Source of the DNA: JAWLDV01 sp046537975
Lineage (GTDB): Bacteria; Desulfobacterota; Desulfobulbia; Desulfobulbales; SURF-16
Reading direction: 5' to 3'
Assembly (NCBI GenBank): GCA_046537975.1
Contig: JBKHJR010000002.1
Span: forward strand, 1 to 64,000
DNA: 64,000 nt
Shown here: in pieces, positions 51,595-60,433 of the stretch
Numbering within the stretch: the stretch's first letter is position 1
Layout of the letters: each line of letters starts with the position of its first letter
Program-made: the position numbers and the translations under genes
The notes under the pieces: model-generated
Database searches by the model: none
Told to the model about the DNA's origin: nothing
The model's input: only the letters and a program-made list of their open reading frames with translations

Positions 51595-52260
51595 ATGGCC
51601 AGTCTTCAAGAGATCTATAACACCCTGTATGAATACTTCGGCCCCCAGCACTGGTGGCCCGGAGATTCCCCCCTGGAGATAATGGTCGGGGCGGTCCTCA
51701 CCCAGAATACCAACTGGAAAAACGTGAGCCGGGCCATTGCCAACCTCAAGGAGGAAAACCTTCTTTCCCTCGCTGCCCTGGCGGCCCTTCCCGAGGAGGA
51801 GCTGGCGGCCAGAATTAGGCCGGCCGGCTACTATAACATCAAGGCGGGAAGACTGAAAAACCTGGTGCACCTGGTAAATGAAGAGTGCAACGGCTCCGAG
51901 AGCCTGAGCGATCTTCTGGATCAGGATAAGGAGAGCCTGCAGGAAAAATTTCTGGCAGTCAAGGGAGTGGGCCGGGAAACCGCGGATTCCATTATCCTTT
52001 ACGCCGCAGAAAAACCGGTGTTTGTGGTGGATGCCTATACCTACCGGATACTGGTCCGCCACGCCCTTATCCCGGAAGAGGCCGGTTACGGGGAGATCCA
52101 GGAACTTTTCCATGACCACCTGGAAGAGGATGTCTCTCTTTTCAACGAGTATCACGCCCTTCTGGTCCGCCTGGGCAAGACTTTCTGCAAGAAGCAGAAG
52201 CCCCTCTGCTCCTCCTGCCCCCTGGGCAATCATGAGCCCCTGCTGGAAGAATACCTGTGA
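51595..52260 (+). CDS. HhH-GPD DNA glycosylase (Nth/MagIII-like, COG2231 type)
   Basis: 221 residues. The opening FGPQHWWPGDSPLEIMVGAVL matches the COG2231 subgroup of endonuclease III relatives. The HhH motif is LAVKGVGRETADSIILYAAE, with the catalytic Asp in VFVVDAYTYRIL. Two differences from Nth: the lyase Lys is replaced by Glu (GVGRETAD), predicting a monofunctional glycosylase, and the Fe-S cluster motif CKKQKPLCSSC lacks its fourth Cys. Helicobacter MagIII, a 3-methyladenine glycosylase, is the best-known relative. The SprT-DUF2786 gene follows after nine bases. Confidence 0.85.
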   Translation: MASLQEIYNTLYEYFGPQHWWPGDSPLEIMVGAVLTQNTNWKNVSRAIANLKEENLLSLAALAALPEEELAARIRPAGYYNIKAGRLKNLVHLVNEECNGSESLSDLLDQDKESLQEKFLAVKGVGRETADSIILYAAEKPVFVVDAYTYRILVRHALIPEEAGYGEIQELFHDHLEEDVSLFNEYHALLVRLGKTFCKKQKPLCSSCPLGNHEPLLEEYL

Positions 52261-52269
52261 AATGTTGCC

Positions 52270-53382
52270 ATGACCGATCTCTACAGCCTCTGGACCAGAC
52301 AGCTTTTAAGGGAGTTTGACGAGATTTGCGGGGCCTATGCCCTTAATTTGCCCCCTCCCGCCTTTGAGATCAGCCGTTCCCAGAGGGTCTACGGCAGCGG
52401 GCATCCCGACAGCAGAACCATAAAGATCAGCGACCACCTGATCAGGAACTTTTCCTGGGACAAGACCCTCCAGGTCCTGAAACATGAAATGGCCCACCAG
52501 GTCTGCTCCGAAGTCTTCGGCAACAACGACTCCTCCCACGGCCCCGCCTTTCAGAAGGCCTGCGACCTGCTCAGGCTTGAGCCGATTTTCCGCAGAAGCA
52601 ACAGTGACCTGGCCGGGGAAGTGGAATCCCCGGAGGAAGGAACAGAGACCACCAGGGCAGGGCGCAGGTTTATCGCCAAGGTGGAAAAGCTTTTATCCCT
52701 GGCCCGGTCAGCCAACGAGAATGAAGCAGCCCTGGCCATGGAGAAGGCCGGGGCCCTGATGGAGAAGTATAATCTTCGGGACTTATCTGCAGAGGGAGGG
52801 GGTTACACCTGCACCATCATCAACAGCCGCCGCAAGAGGCTGGAAGGCTACCAGCGCCGGATCTGCACCATCCTGCAGGAGTACTTTTATGTAAAGGTGG
52901 TTCTCTCCCGGCTCTATGATCCGGAAAAGGATCAGTATCACAAGACCATGGAGCTTCTGGGGCGTCAGGAAAATGTGGAAATCGCCGGATATTGTTATTA
53001 TTTTTTGGAGAACCGACTGCCCATGCTCTGGAAACAGCACCGGAAGACCAGCCGGGATAAAGGAATCAGGGCCCGCAACAGCTACTATTACGGCCTGCTG
53101 GAGGGCTTCCGCGATAAGCTTAGAAAGCAGGAAGAAAACCGCAGATCAGGCCCGGCAAAGAAAGAATCCTCCATCCGGACCAGGAGCATTGTCTGCCTGG
53201 AAAACGATCCCGGCCTGCAGGAATTCCTGCGGCAGCGTTATCCCGGATTGGCCAAAGGACGAAAGACCACCTCCCGGGTGGACAGCGGTATTTTTGCGGC
53301 AGGCAGGGAAAAGGGCGGGACAATCGTTTTTCACAAGGGAGTCACAGACAAGCAGGGCGATAATGGCAGGCTCCTTGAATAA
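52270..53382 (+). CDS. SprT-like zinc metalloprotease domain fused to DUF2786
   Basis: 370 residues. The first part is SprT-like, with the zinc-protease motif HEMAH (72-76) and a third His in SSHGPAF (residue 90). Residues about 135-175 match DUF2786 (FIAKVEKLLSLARSANENEA ... AMEKAGALMEKYNLRD). The remaining basic part (RRRKRLEGYQRRICTILQEY and after) is unassigned. SprT/Spartan domains in eukaryotes cleave DNA-protein crosslinks; the bacterial function is less clear. It lies nine bases after a DNA glycosylase gene, so a DNA-damage role is suggested by context only. Confidence 0.85.
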   Translation: MTDLYSLWTRQLLREFDEICGAYALNLPPPAFEISRSQRVYGSGHPDSRTIKISDHLIRNFSWDKTLQVLKHEMAHQVCSEVFGNNDSSHGPAFQKACDLLRLEPIFRRSNSDLAGEVESPEEGTETTRAGRRFIAKVEKLLSLARSANENEAALAMEKAGALMEKYNLRDLSAEGGGYTCTIINSRRKRLEGYQRRICTILQEYFYVKVVLSRLYDPEKDQYHKTMELLGRQENVEIAGYCYYFLENRLPMLWKQHRKTSRDKGIRARNSYYYGLLEGFRDKLRKQEENRRSGPAKKESSIRTRSIVCLENDPGLQEFLRQRYPGLAKGRKTTSRVDSGIFAAGREKGGTIVFHKGVTDKQGDNGRLLE

Positions 53383-53412
53383 GAGATAATATCAAGTTAT
53401 CTTAAACATAAC

Positions 53413-53501
<89 letters not shown>

Positions 53502-53530
53502 TATTTGGTTCGGGAAAGTTGCCGGCAAAT

Positions 53531-55048
53531 TTACTTCCGGTATATCAAGACCTGGTCTCCCTTATCATTGGCAAACCGTTGCAGGGGCTTTTCTCCCAGT
53601 TGTCCGATTACCTTCTTTTCGGAGAGCTCACTGCGATGGTCCACCCATAAGGCCAGATAATCATAATCTCTCTTATTCCATTTTTTCAATCTATCCGCTG
53701 TAATCATCGTTTTGGACCCCTTTTTTAAGTTACCACTGTAAAAACTTACCCTGACATTGTTGGTAAAAATCCGGGCATCTTCGGCGGTATTCCGCTGCAG
53801 CCAATTGCCGGCATCTTTCAGGTATTTTTTCGAAACATGTCCGCAGTCATTGATCAGGGCCTCCCCGCTGTTGGCGAAAAGCAGCAGAACAACCGCATAA
53901 TAGACCACCTTTCTGGGCCAGGACTGCTGCCTGCCCCCATTTTGCCGCCAGCTGTCATACAAGGCTGAAAGGGTAAAACCAAGAACAAGCAGCAGGATAA
54001 GGACGAGAGGGATGACAAAACGTTCAATAAAGAAATAGCGGTTAATAACAGCTACGGCGATAATCAAGAGGTTTAAAAACACTACCCAGAGCAGTACCGG
54101 CTTTGCCAAAGACTGCAGCCGGGATAAACTCTCCCCCGGCCTCCAGCAGAGAAGAAGGGTATAAACCGGGGTCAGGGCCTTTATTAAAGCAATTAGGCAA
54201 ATAAGGACAGGGATAAGCAGGGCCACCCAGATTGCCGCATCAGCCGAATACTTATTTAACAGTCTGTCTTCAATAATTGCGGCATGTTCTGCAATTCCCT
54301 CCGAGATGGTGGCCCAGAACTGTTGGATAGATGACAAGGGTTCTGAGAGGCGGCTTTCGGCCAGCCACCCCATATCCAGCCCGGTCAGATAAAGCACCAG
54401 TAGGCCGAGACAGCATGTTAGGGTCAAAAGGTGGGCGGTCAGAAAATGTTTTAGTTTTGCTTTCCCTCCCCATCCCTGGTGGAAAAGTAGAATCAAGGGC
54501 AGCAGGAGCAGAAAAACCAGGCCCTCAATCCGGAACAGGGTGGCGATGATTATGCTCAGGTTCCAGCCCCAGGCATATGATGGCCGCGGCGACCTGTAAA
54601 AACGGCTGAAACAGAGAATGGCCAACAGGTAAAAGGACCAGTAACCATGACCCCTGATCACCATGGATCTGGTTTCGTTTAGTTCGGAAAAAAAGACAAT
54701 GACAAAGGCGGCAATAACAAAGGGTACGGTTTTGTCCCGGTCCAGCTCGTGGATCATGCTTATAAAAACATAGGTAAGCAGGGCCGCGCAACAAGCGGTT
54801 ATTAAATGAGCCGAAGCCTCAAGCCCAAGGGAAGTGACCTTGCTGACCCCGGCAATAACCAGGGAATAAAAAGGCCAGCGGTAAAGATCGAAACCCCGGG
54901 ACCAGTTTCCCTGGAGAAACTGGTCAGCTACCTGCATATAAAGGATGCCATCCAGGTTGATGACCGGGTCTAAAAAAATAATCCAGTAACACAGGGCAAA
55001 ACTGATCAGGGAGGCCAGGATCTTTAAATGGTTGTCGGTCAGGGTCAT
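53531..55048 (-). CDS. Polytopic membrane protein, glycosyltransferase family 39/83-like
   Basis: About 505 residues with ten or more membrane helices. The start at ATG 55048 (MTLTDNHLK) is preferred; an upstream ATG at 55123 would add 25 residues. After the first helix comes DPVINLDGILYMQVADQFLQ, placing an acidic residue in the first periplasmic loop as in PMT/ArnT-type transferases that use lipid-linked sugars; RGFDLYRWPFYS follows. The C-terminal soluble tail (NNVRVSFYSGNLKKG to VLIYRK) resembles the periplasmic end of such enzymes. The target is unknown; no polymerase or ligase genes are adjacent. It is convergent with the tRNA. Confidence 0.7.
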   Translation of the reverse strand: MTLTDNHLKILASLISFALCYWIIFLDPVINLDGILYMQVADQFLQGNWSRGFDLYRWPFYSLVIAGVSKVTSLGLEASAHLITACCAALLTYVFISMIHELDRDKTVPFVIAAFVIVFFSELNETRSMVIRGHGYWSFYLLAILCFSRFYRSPRPSYAWGWNLSIIIATLFRIEGLVFLLLLPLILLFHQGWGGKAKLKHFLTAHLLTLTCCLGLLVLYLTGLDMGWLAESRLSEPLSSIQQFWATISEGIAEHAAIIEDRLLNKYSADAAIWVALLIPVLICLIALIKALTPVYTLLLCWRPGESLSRLQSLAKPVLLWVVFLNLLIIAVAVINRYFFIERFVIPLVLILLLVLGFTLSALYDSWRQNGGRQQSWPRKVVYYAVVLLLFANSGEALINDCGHVSKKYLKDAGNWLQRNTAEDARIFTNNVRVSFYSGNLKKGSKTMITADRLKKWNKRDYDYLALWVDHRSELSEKKVIGQLGEKPLQRFANDKGDQVLIYRK

Positions 55049-55177
55049 CTTAAAACCTGATTGCTTGAAATTAATTAAAGGCACTTTTCCTTTTATTAAG
55101 TTTGATAATCGCCAAAAAAGCAAACCAAAAGGAGAAAAAGCTGCGGTCTCTGGTGGATGGTGACAATTCTGGAAATC

Positions 55178-55219
55178 AGTAACAAAAGGCCATTAAAAAA
55201 TAAATGTCCTTTTGTTACT
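55178..55219. repeat. 17-bp inverted repeat, possible terminator
   Basis: AGTAACAAAAGGCCATT (55178-55194) and AATGTCCTTTTGTTACT (55203-55219) pair at 16 of 17 positions with an A/T loop. It lies downstream of the barrel-protein gene on the minus strand and may stop its transcription, although a T-run after the stem is not clear. Confidence 0.6.
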
Positions 55220-55253
55220 TCTTACATAAGAAGGGCAAGGTCAAGCCCGGTTT

Positions 55254-56528
55254 TCAGAAATCGAATTCCACGCCCACGGAGGCCATGATTCCGGCATCTT
55301 CCTGATCGTCGGCTACACCGCTGAAGTCCGTGGTGGTGGAGGCCACATCCATGGTTAAGAAGCCGAGGGTCAGCCCCAGGGTCCCGTAAGTATACTCCGA
55401 ACCGGCCAGGTTGCCGCGCAGTCCCAAACGGACATCCGGAACATACCAGGTGCTGGTGGCGTAGCTGGCGGAGATGGTCCACCACTGGGTCTCTTCGTCG
55501 TTGAGGTCGTTGGCTTCTTGCAAGTCCAGGGACCCGGCCAGGGTCCAATTACGGTTCTGACTGAACCACTGGGCGTTCAAGCGGTACTGTGCTTCCAGTT
55601 CAAACTTGTCCTCGATTGCAAAGGCGGTATTGGCGTTGCCGGTGGACTTGTCCTGAACATCAAACTCGGGCGAGTTTAGATTCATACCCACAAGGCCGAT
55701 CATGTAGTTCTCGGAGGTCCAGTTTATGCCGATATCAGCGGTGATACCGGACTCGGATGATCCGGAATCAATGTCGTCGATGTAGTCACCGGTATCTTTG
55801 TCCTTAGCCCCCAGGTTGTCATCGGCGATTTCGCTTAAGTCAATGGCTCTGGCATTGGAGAGCAGGCCGAGATAGCGGGCGGTCACTCCCACCGAAAGCC
55901 GACCATGATTGTTGTCGATTATACTGCGGCCGTAGCCCAGGGCAAACTCATCCAATTCCTTATAGTGGATGGCAATAGCGGCGTCGCCGCTTTCTAAGCC
56001 GATATCTGTCCCCCGGAGTGTTGCAGAGACGTCGTCTTTACGGATAACTTCTCCCTTTGAGGCCCTTTGATGGGTATAGTCAAAGGAGATACCCCCGCCT
56101 AAAACATCATTTTTGATTATCAAGGGCACGGTGGCCCCGCCGATAGCGGAGAAGTTACCTCTGTCGTAGCGCCTTAAAAATTTGTTTACCTCCTCTTGCA
56201 GTAGTTCTGCATCTTCATAATCGTTTCGATCCAGTATAGGCTTGATCTGATCGTCTAAAAAATCCTTGGAGTCTTCCAAGCCGTCGGTTTCTGCCTGAAT
56301 CTGTGCTGCGGCCCCCAATCCGTAACGGCTGCCTTCGATATCCGCCGCATTCAGGTCATTGTTGGCCGGATTGGCCAGAGCGCTGTACAGGGAGTTGGGG
56401 TTGGAGCTATCACCATAACCGATGTTGGGGCCGATCGGGGTGTAGCTGGAAGGTGCCGCCAGGGCGGTTCCGGAACAAGCGATGAAGATTAGAGTTGTCG
56501 ACAATCCTGCCTGAAGCCTTTTCTGCAT
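55254..56528 (-). CDS. TraF-type outer-membrane beta-barrel protein (PF13729-like)
   Basis: 424 residues. Signal peptide with cleavage at ALA-A near residue 25; mature N-terminus SYTPIGPNIGYGDSSNPNSL, then ANPANND, typical of the TraF (F plasmid transfer operon-like) family of chromosomal proteins. The second half alternates amphipathic strands (GLRGNLAGSEYTYGTLGLTL; FLTMDVASTTTDF) and ends in Phe (VGVEFDF), the usual outer-membrane sorting signal. A helical linker with KPILDRNDYEDAELLQEEV interrupts. Despite the name, no conjugation genes are here. AAGGAGGG precedes the ATG. Confidence 0.8.
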   Translation of the reverse strand: MQKRLQAGLSTTLIFIACSGTALAAPSSYTPIGPNIGYGDSSNPNSLYSALANPANNDLNAADIEGSRYGLGAAAQIQAETDGLEDSKDFLDDQIKPILDRNDYEDAELLQEEVNKFLRRYDRGNFSAIGGATVPLIIKNDVLGGGISFDYTHQRASKGEVIRKDDVSATLRGTDIGLESGDAAIAIHYKELDEFALGYGRSIIDNNHGRLSVGVTARYLGLLSNARAIDLSEIADDNLGAKDKDTGDYIDDIDSGSSESGITADIGINWTSENYMIGLVGMNLNSPEFDVQDKSTGNANTAFAIEDKFELEAQYRLNAQWFSQNRNWTLAGSLDLQEANDLNDEETQWWTISASYATSTWYVPDVRLGLRGNLAGSEYTYGTLGLTLGFLTMDVASTTTDFSGVADDQEDAGIMASVGVEFDF

Positions 56529-56692
56529 ACTGCCCTCCTTGTCTTAGTTTAAGTGCAAATTACAATATCCGCCTCTGTTGCCTCATGGAGAATTGGTGCT
56601 GTGAAACGATATAAAGAGACAGCCGGCCAGCATGATCAATTTTGGATTATTATCATAATTATTACATGATACAAACTTTTATAGAGAGGGGA

Positions 56693-57787
56693 TTATAGAT
56701 CCAGAAAGATGGTGTCCCGGTTGAGTACTTCACAGCCATCCTTTTTTACCACTACCATATTCTCCAGCCTTATGCCTCCCCAGCCTTGGATATAGATCCC
56801 GGGCTCCACTGTCACCACCATGCCCTCCCGGAGTTTTTTCCGGTTCCTTCTGTTGAGGGAAGGGGCTTCGTGGACGGCAAGACCTACTCCGTGGCCCAGG
56901 CCGTGGTTAAAATAATTTCCCATCCCCTCGTCGGCGATCAGGCTGCGGGCGGTCCGGTCCACCTCCCGGGCCGGGATCCCGGCCCGGATGACCTGGATTG
57001 CGGCCTGCTGGGCCCTCCGGACCAGGCGGATACGTTCCGTAGTCTGCCGGTCCGGTTTGCCCAGGATGATGGTGCGGCTCATATCAGAGCAGTAGCCGTC
57101 CAGGATAAGACCCATGTCTATGATTACCGGTTCGCCTTCCCGCAGGGGACGTCCGCCCGGGACGGCATGGGGGGCGGCGCCGCTTGGACCTCCGGCCACG
57201 ATGGTGGGAAAGGAAGGCCCCTCCGCCCCCTTAAGCCTCATGGTCCGCTCCAGGTCAAGGGCGACCTCGATCTCGGTCATACCGGGTTCAAGTCTTTGAT
57301 ATGCCTCCTGGAAGACCTCTTCGTTAAGTCGCACCGAGGCCTTTATCTTCTCCAGTTCCCCGGGCCCCTTGCGGAGTCGCATCCTTTCCACCAGATTCTC
57401 CAGGGGAGTGATCTCGATGCCTGTACCCGATAATTTGTCTGCCAGTTCAAGATAGGTGGAGTGGAGCAGGGCGCGGCTCTCAAAGGCCAGCTGCCTGATT
57501 TCCTGTTCCTTCAGGAGGTCCCGCAGGGAAGACAGCAGACTGCGGGAATAGATAACGGTACGGAAATCCGGGGCCTCTTTTTCCGCCTCCAGCCGGAAAC
57601 GGGGGTCGGTGAGCAGGCAGGGGCCGCCCTCCGCCGGGATCAGCAGCCATCCGGAGGTCTCGGTCAGGGAACCGTCCGGAGGGCTGAAGCCGCTCAGGTA
57701 ACGGCGGTTTTCCGGAGAGGCGATAAGGACCGCGTCAAGCCGGCGCTGCTTCAGGCTCTGTTTGATACGGTAATGGCTGGTTTTCAT
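56693..57787 (-). CDS. pepP: M24 family Xaa-Pro aminopeptidase
   Basis: 364 residues of the pita-bread fold with creatinase N-domain (residues about 5-130). The five metal ligands are visible: Asp in VIIDMGL and YCSDMS, His in NHGLGHGVGLAVHEAP, Glu in VTVEPGIY and Glu in IRLENMVVV. It removes N-terminal residues before proline from peptides in the cytoplasm. The start overlaps the stop of the 95-residue gene by ATGA (57784-57787), so the two are coupled. Confidence 0.92.
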   Translation of the reverse strand: MKTSHYRIKQSLKQRRLDAVLIASPENRRYLSGFSPPDGSLTETSGWLLIPAEGGPCLLTDPRFRLEAEKEAPDFRTVIYSRSLLSSLRDLLKEQEIRQLAFESRALLHSTYLELADKLSGTGIEITPLENLVERMRLRKGPGELEKIKASVRLNEEVFQEAYQRLEPGMTEIEVALDLERTMRLKGAEGPSFPTIVAGGPSGAAPHAVPGGRPLREGEPVIIDMGLILDGYCSDMSRTIILGKPDRQTTERIRLVRRAQQAAIQVIRAGIPAREVDRTARSLIADEGMGNYFNHGLGHGVGLAVHEAPSLNRRNRKKLREGMVVTVEPGIYIQGWGGIRLENMVVVKKDGCEVLNRDTIFLDL

Positions 57788-58071
57788 GTTTTTTCGATCT
57801 CAAGGTTTACAGGCAGGTCGTACAGGCGGCTATGCAGTGCCGCCCACGCACTGAGGAGGTCGTGGCTGCCGGACTTCAGGGTAAGAGTGATCCCGGCTGC
57901 CGTACTTTCCGGCAGCTCCTTTTTTTCCATTCCGATCTGGTATTGACAGCCCCAGTCCCAAACAATCTCCAGAATCCGGGGCCACCTGGGTCTTACCCGG
58001 GGGTGGTCAGGGCTTAGAGACAGCAGAAAAGTACTGGAATTTCCTTTGCTTGTGTAAGACAGGTCTTGCAT
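57784..58071 (-). CDS. Hypothetical protein, 95 residues
   Basis: Unrecognised. Apparently soluble and mixed alpha/beta: STFLLSLSPDHPRVRPRWPR, then EIVWDWGCQYQIGMEKKELP, and a C-terminal strand LPVNLEIEKT. No membrane segment or signal. Its stop overlaps the pepP start in an ATGA, so the pair form one operon and translation is probably coupled; this is the main evidence that it is real. Nothing suggests a function beyond that association. Confidence 0.6.
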   Translation of the reverse strand: MQDLSYTSKGNSSTFLLSLSPDHPRVRPRWPRILEIVWDWGCQYQIGMEKKELPESTAAGITLTLKSGSHDLLSAWAALHSRLYDLPVNLEIEKT

Positions 58072-58538
58072 TATGAGCGATTTTAGGATATTACAAATTA
58101 GCTGCTCTTCAGAAGAATTTGTAAAACTTCCTTTTTATCATAAGGCGGTCTTTTCGTCGAGCAGGTCTTGTTGGTAATGGCGGTTTTTTACTGTTTTTTT
58201 AAATTAAGGCAAATATATTGTTGCGCCTTCTACCACAATGTGGTAGACAAGAAGTGCTGGTGCTTAACCGAACCCGGATTATCCCCGGCCTTTTTCTGGG
58301 AGAGCAGGTATCAGGCTGGTGATTTTTGGAATATTTCATGGAGGTAAATCCTGTCGTCCCTGTGGTTAGGGGGGGGATCTTAATAACCTGAAAAAAAGAA
58401 AAAGGAGGATGAAAAACAAGCAGATTTTTTACATTTACATTACGGGATTAAAAGCTCTAAAACCTGGTGGCGTTTGTCGCGGCACTTTTGGAACTGTTTT
58501 TTATTATAGCAACTATTAAAAAGAAGGAGGAGAAAGAG
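58072..58538. other. Non-coding region before the porin gene, with a 17-bp palindrome
   Basis: CTACCACAATGTGGTAG at 58230-58246 is a perfect inverted repeat with a single central base and could be an operator or a small hairpin. AT-rich tracts lie on both sides (TATATTGTTGCG upstream). The rest holds only a doubtful 36-codon frame starting at 58409. No riboswitch recognised. Confidence 0.5.
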
Positions 58539-59561
58539 ATGAAAAAGACAATGATTGGTGCTTCGGTAGCAGCAGCCTGCCTGCTGCCCCTCACTGCTGC
58601 AGCAGGAACCACCCTGTATGGAGAGTTAAGTTATTCCTTCAACTCTGTGGATGAAGACAGGGAATTTAATCCGGACGGCTCGACCGGTCAGGACGGTTTA
58701 AGCGGTAATGATAATGTTTCTCTCTTCGGTCTGAAAGGCTCTTACGGAGATGATATCAAGGCCTTTTTCCACCTGCAGACCGGGGCCAAAGCCGATCCCG
58801 GGGGAGCCTTTGATCAGCGTTTCTTTTTCGGAGGCCTGGAAGGCGATTTCGGTAAAGTTGCTTACGGCCGGATGACCAACGCCTATAAGTTCCCCGGATT
58901 CAAGATGGATCCCTTCTACAATCTCAGTCACATAGGTGCGGGAGGCGGTTTTGCTGCCGGAGCGGGAACTTACGGCCTGTCCCCGGCCACCGACGGCTTC
59001 ACCGATAATGCGCTCCAGTATACAACCCCCAGTCTGGCCGGGTTCAAGCTATTAGGCGGTGTCTACGTTGATGACAGCAATGAAGACGATCACGGCTATT
59101 CCGCCGGTATCTCCTACGACGGGGTGGAGGGACTTAACGTCGGGGCTGTTTTTGCCTCCAACGACGACACCGGAACTATCCCCAACATTGCCGCAGACGG
59201 TGACGCCCTTCGCGGTTATGCCAACTATGAGGTGGATATCTTTACCTTCGGCCTCTCTTACGAGAATGTGGATCTGGCTGCTGCTGATACCGATGCCAAC
59301 TACTTGTATGCCACCGGTACCGTGGCCATCCCCAATGCCAACACCGATATTTCCCTCTCCATCGGTAATGTGGATGACGGGCCGGCTGAAGGCTTAGGCT
59401 TTACAGCAGGCGCTTTTTATAACATTACTGAAAATACCGACATCCATGCCATTTACAGCCTGGCCTCCCTGGATGCGGATGACCAGTACCCTGCCTCTGA
59501 TTCCGAACCGGAGGTTATCTCCCTCGGTTTCACCCATAAGTTCAGCCTGAGTTCCAACTAA
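58539..59561 (+). CDS. Gram-negative outer-membrane porin
   Basis: 340 residues from ATG 58539, with a strong AAGGAGG in front (an in-frame upstream codon at 58467 would put a spurious segment before the signal peptide). Signal peptide MKKTMIGASVAAACLLPLTA, cleavage near AAA-G. The mature protein opens TTLYGELSYSFNSVDEDREF and has general-porin features: VSLFGLKGSYGDDIKAFFHL, DQRFFFGGLEGDFGKVAYGR, then repeating short strands. Acidic loops are abundant (DDSNEDDHG). It ends LGFTHKFSLSSN, so the usual terminal Phe is four residues in. A strong terminator follows. Confidence 0.88.
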   Translation: MKKTMIGASVAAACLLPLTAAAGTTLYGELSYSFNSVDEDREFNPDGSTGQDGLSGNDNVSLFGLKGSYGDDIKAFFHLQTGAKADPGGAFDQRFFFGGLEGDFGKVAYGRMTNAYKFPGFKMDPFYNLSHIGAGGGFAAGAGTYGLSPATDGFTDNALQYTTPSLAGFKLLGGVYVDDSNEDDHGYSAGISYDGVEGLNVGAVFASNDDTGTIPNIAADGDALRGYANYEVDIFTFGLSYENVDLAAADTDANYLYATGTVAIPNANTDISLSIGNVDDGPAEGLGFTAGAFYNITENTDIHAIYSLASLDADDQYPASDSEPEVISLGFTHKFSLSSN

Positions 59562-59579
59562 GATAATCCCGTATAAAGA

Positions 59580-59628
59580 AAAAGCCGGTCTCTGCTGCTT
59601 GACAGCAATTGGTAGAGACCGGCTTTTC
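59580..59628 (+). terminator. Strong intrinsic terminator after the porin gene
   Basis: AAAGCCGGTCTCT (59581-59593) pairs perfectly with AGAGACCGGCTTT (59614-59626), followed by T residues; A residues on the other side make it work in both directions, which suits the convergent gene at 59654. Confidence 0.93.
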
Positions 59629-59653
59629 TCCTTGCAAAGCGTAAGGGCGGCTG

Positions 59654-60352
59654 TTATCTGCCGAGTTTTTCCAGGTTATCGATAACCCGCTTTACAGGCA
59701 CTCCTTCCCGGATTGGAATTATGAGCTGATCACCATCCTCCTGCACCGTTTCCGTGACCAACTCCCGTTCTTTTTCCGGCAGTTCTTCCAGGCCGCCTAT
59801 GATTTGGCGGCTGATCTCACCTTCGACTTTAACCCTCTCGTCCCCGAAAAACAGGTACTCCTTTTCCGAGCTCAACACTTTCATACCTCGTAAATCAATG
59901 GTGTAAAGTATCTCAGGGCAGACCTTTCCCTTAAAACCAAACAGATCTTCTTCCCCGTACTCCAGGCATCTTTCCCGGGTATATTTTAAATAATCTCCGG
60001 TTATATCAATATCGTAGCCGTCTATCGATTCGGCCAGGAATTTTTCAGGGGTGCCGGGATACCCGCTTTTTGACTGCGGCCGGGTTTTGGTTGGGGTTTC
60101 AGATGACTGATCAGGGCTGAGAGGGTCATCCGTTGTAACTTCGGTTTTGCTCCCGTTGTCTTGCCGGATAGGCTCTTTCTCCTGCACCGGCCCCCTGCAG
60201 ATATCGGCAATCTGTTCATGGGTAAAGCCCTTTTCCAGATAATAGTCCACATCACTTCGGCTGCAGGCGCCTTGGGACTGTCCCGGGAAAACCGGGAGGA
60301 GGAGGCAGCCGGCCAGCAGCAGTGCGGATTTTTTAAGTTTTTTATTTTTCAT
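59654..60352 (-). CDS. Exported hypothetical protein with N-terminal Cys-bracketed helix motif
   Basis: 232 residues with a signal peptide (hydrophobic ALLLAGCLLLPVFPG, cleavage after QSQGA near residue 29). The mature N-terminus CSRSDVDYYLEKGFTHEQIA with DIC following resembles the SHOCT-like short helical motif found at the start of several exported proteins. A long disordered Ser/Thr/Pro/Gln-rich linker (about residues 57-100) leads to a C-terminal domain with two Cys (ERCLEYGEEDLFGFKGKVCP) and a strand-rich end. Function unknown. It faces the porin gene across a shared terminator. Confidence 0.72.
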   Translation of the reverse strand: MKNKKLKKSALLLAGCLLLPVFPGQSQGACSRSDVDYYLEKGFTHEQIADICRGPVQEKEPIRQDNGSKTEVTTDDPLSPDQSSETPTKTRPQSKSGYPGTPEKFLAESIDGYDIDITGDYLKYTRERCLEYGEEDLFGFKGKVCPEILYTIDLRGMKVLSSEKEYLFFGDERVKVEGEISRQIIGGLEELPEKERELVTETVQEDGDQLIIPIREGVPVKRVIDNLEKLGR

Positions 60353-60404
60353 TGTATCATCCCATCTCTTTTATTCTGTTCATGAAAATAAGTATTAAAT
60401 TATC

Positions 60405-60433
60405 GGATAACCCACCTGGAATCCCTCTGTCAA
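60405..60433 (-). promoter_or_regulatory. Probable promoter of the exported hypothetical gene
   Basis: On the minus strand, TTGACA (60433-60428) and TTATCC (60410-60405) are 17 bp apart. The -35 is perfect, the -10 is weak; a GATAAT string lies a few bases further downstream. Confidence 0.4.

Noticed and set aside
55254..56528. Conjugation system suggested by the TraF-type protein
   Set aside because: No other transfer genes, relaxase or oriT nearby; chromosomal PF13729-like barrels are common outside plasmids.
58470..58500. Sigma-54-like GGCAC element before the porin
   Set aside because: The -12 half reads GAACT instead of TTGCA/T, so the GC dinucleotide is not kept.
58409..58519. 36-codon frame before the porin gene
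   Set aside because: GGAGG abuts the ATG directly, which is too close for initiation, and the peptide has no recognisable feature; treated as leader sequence.
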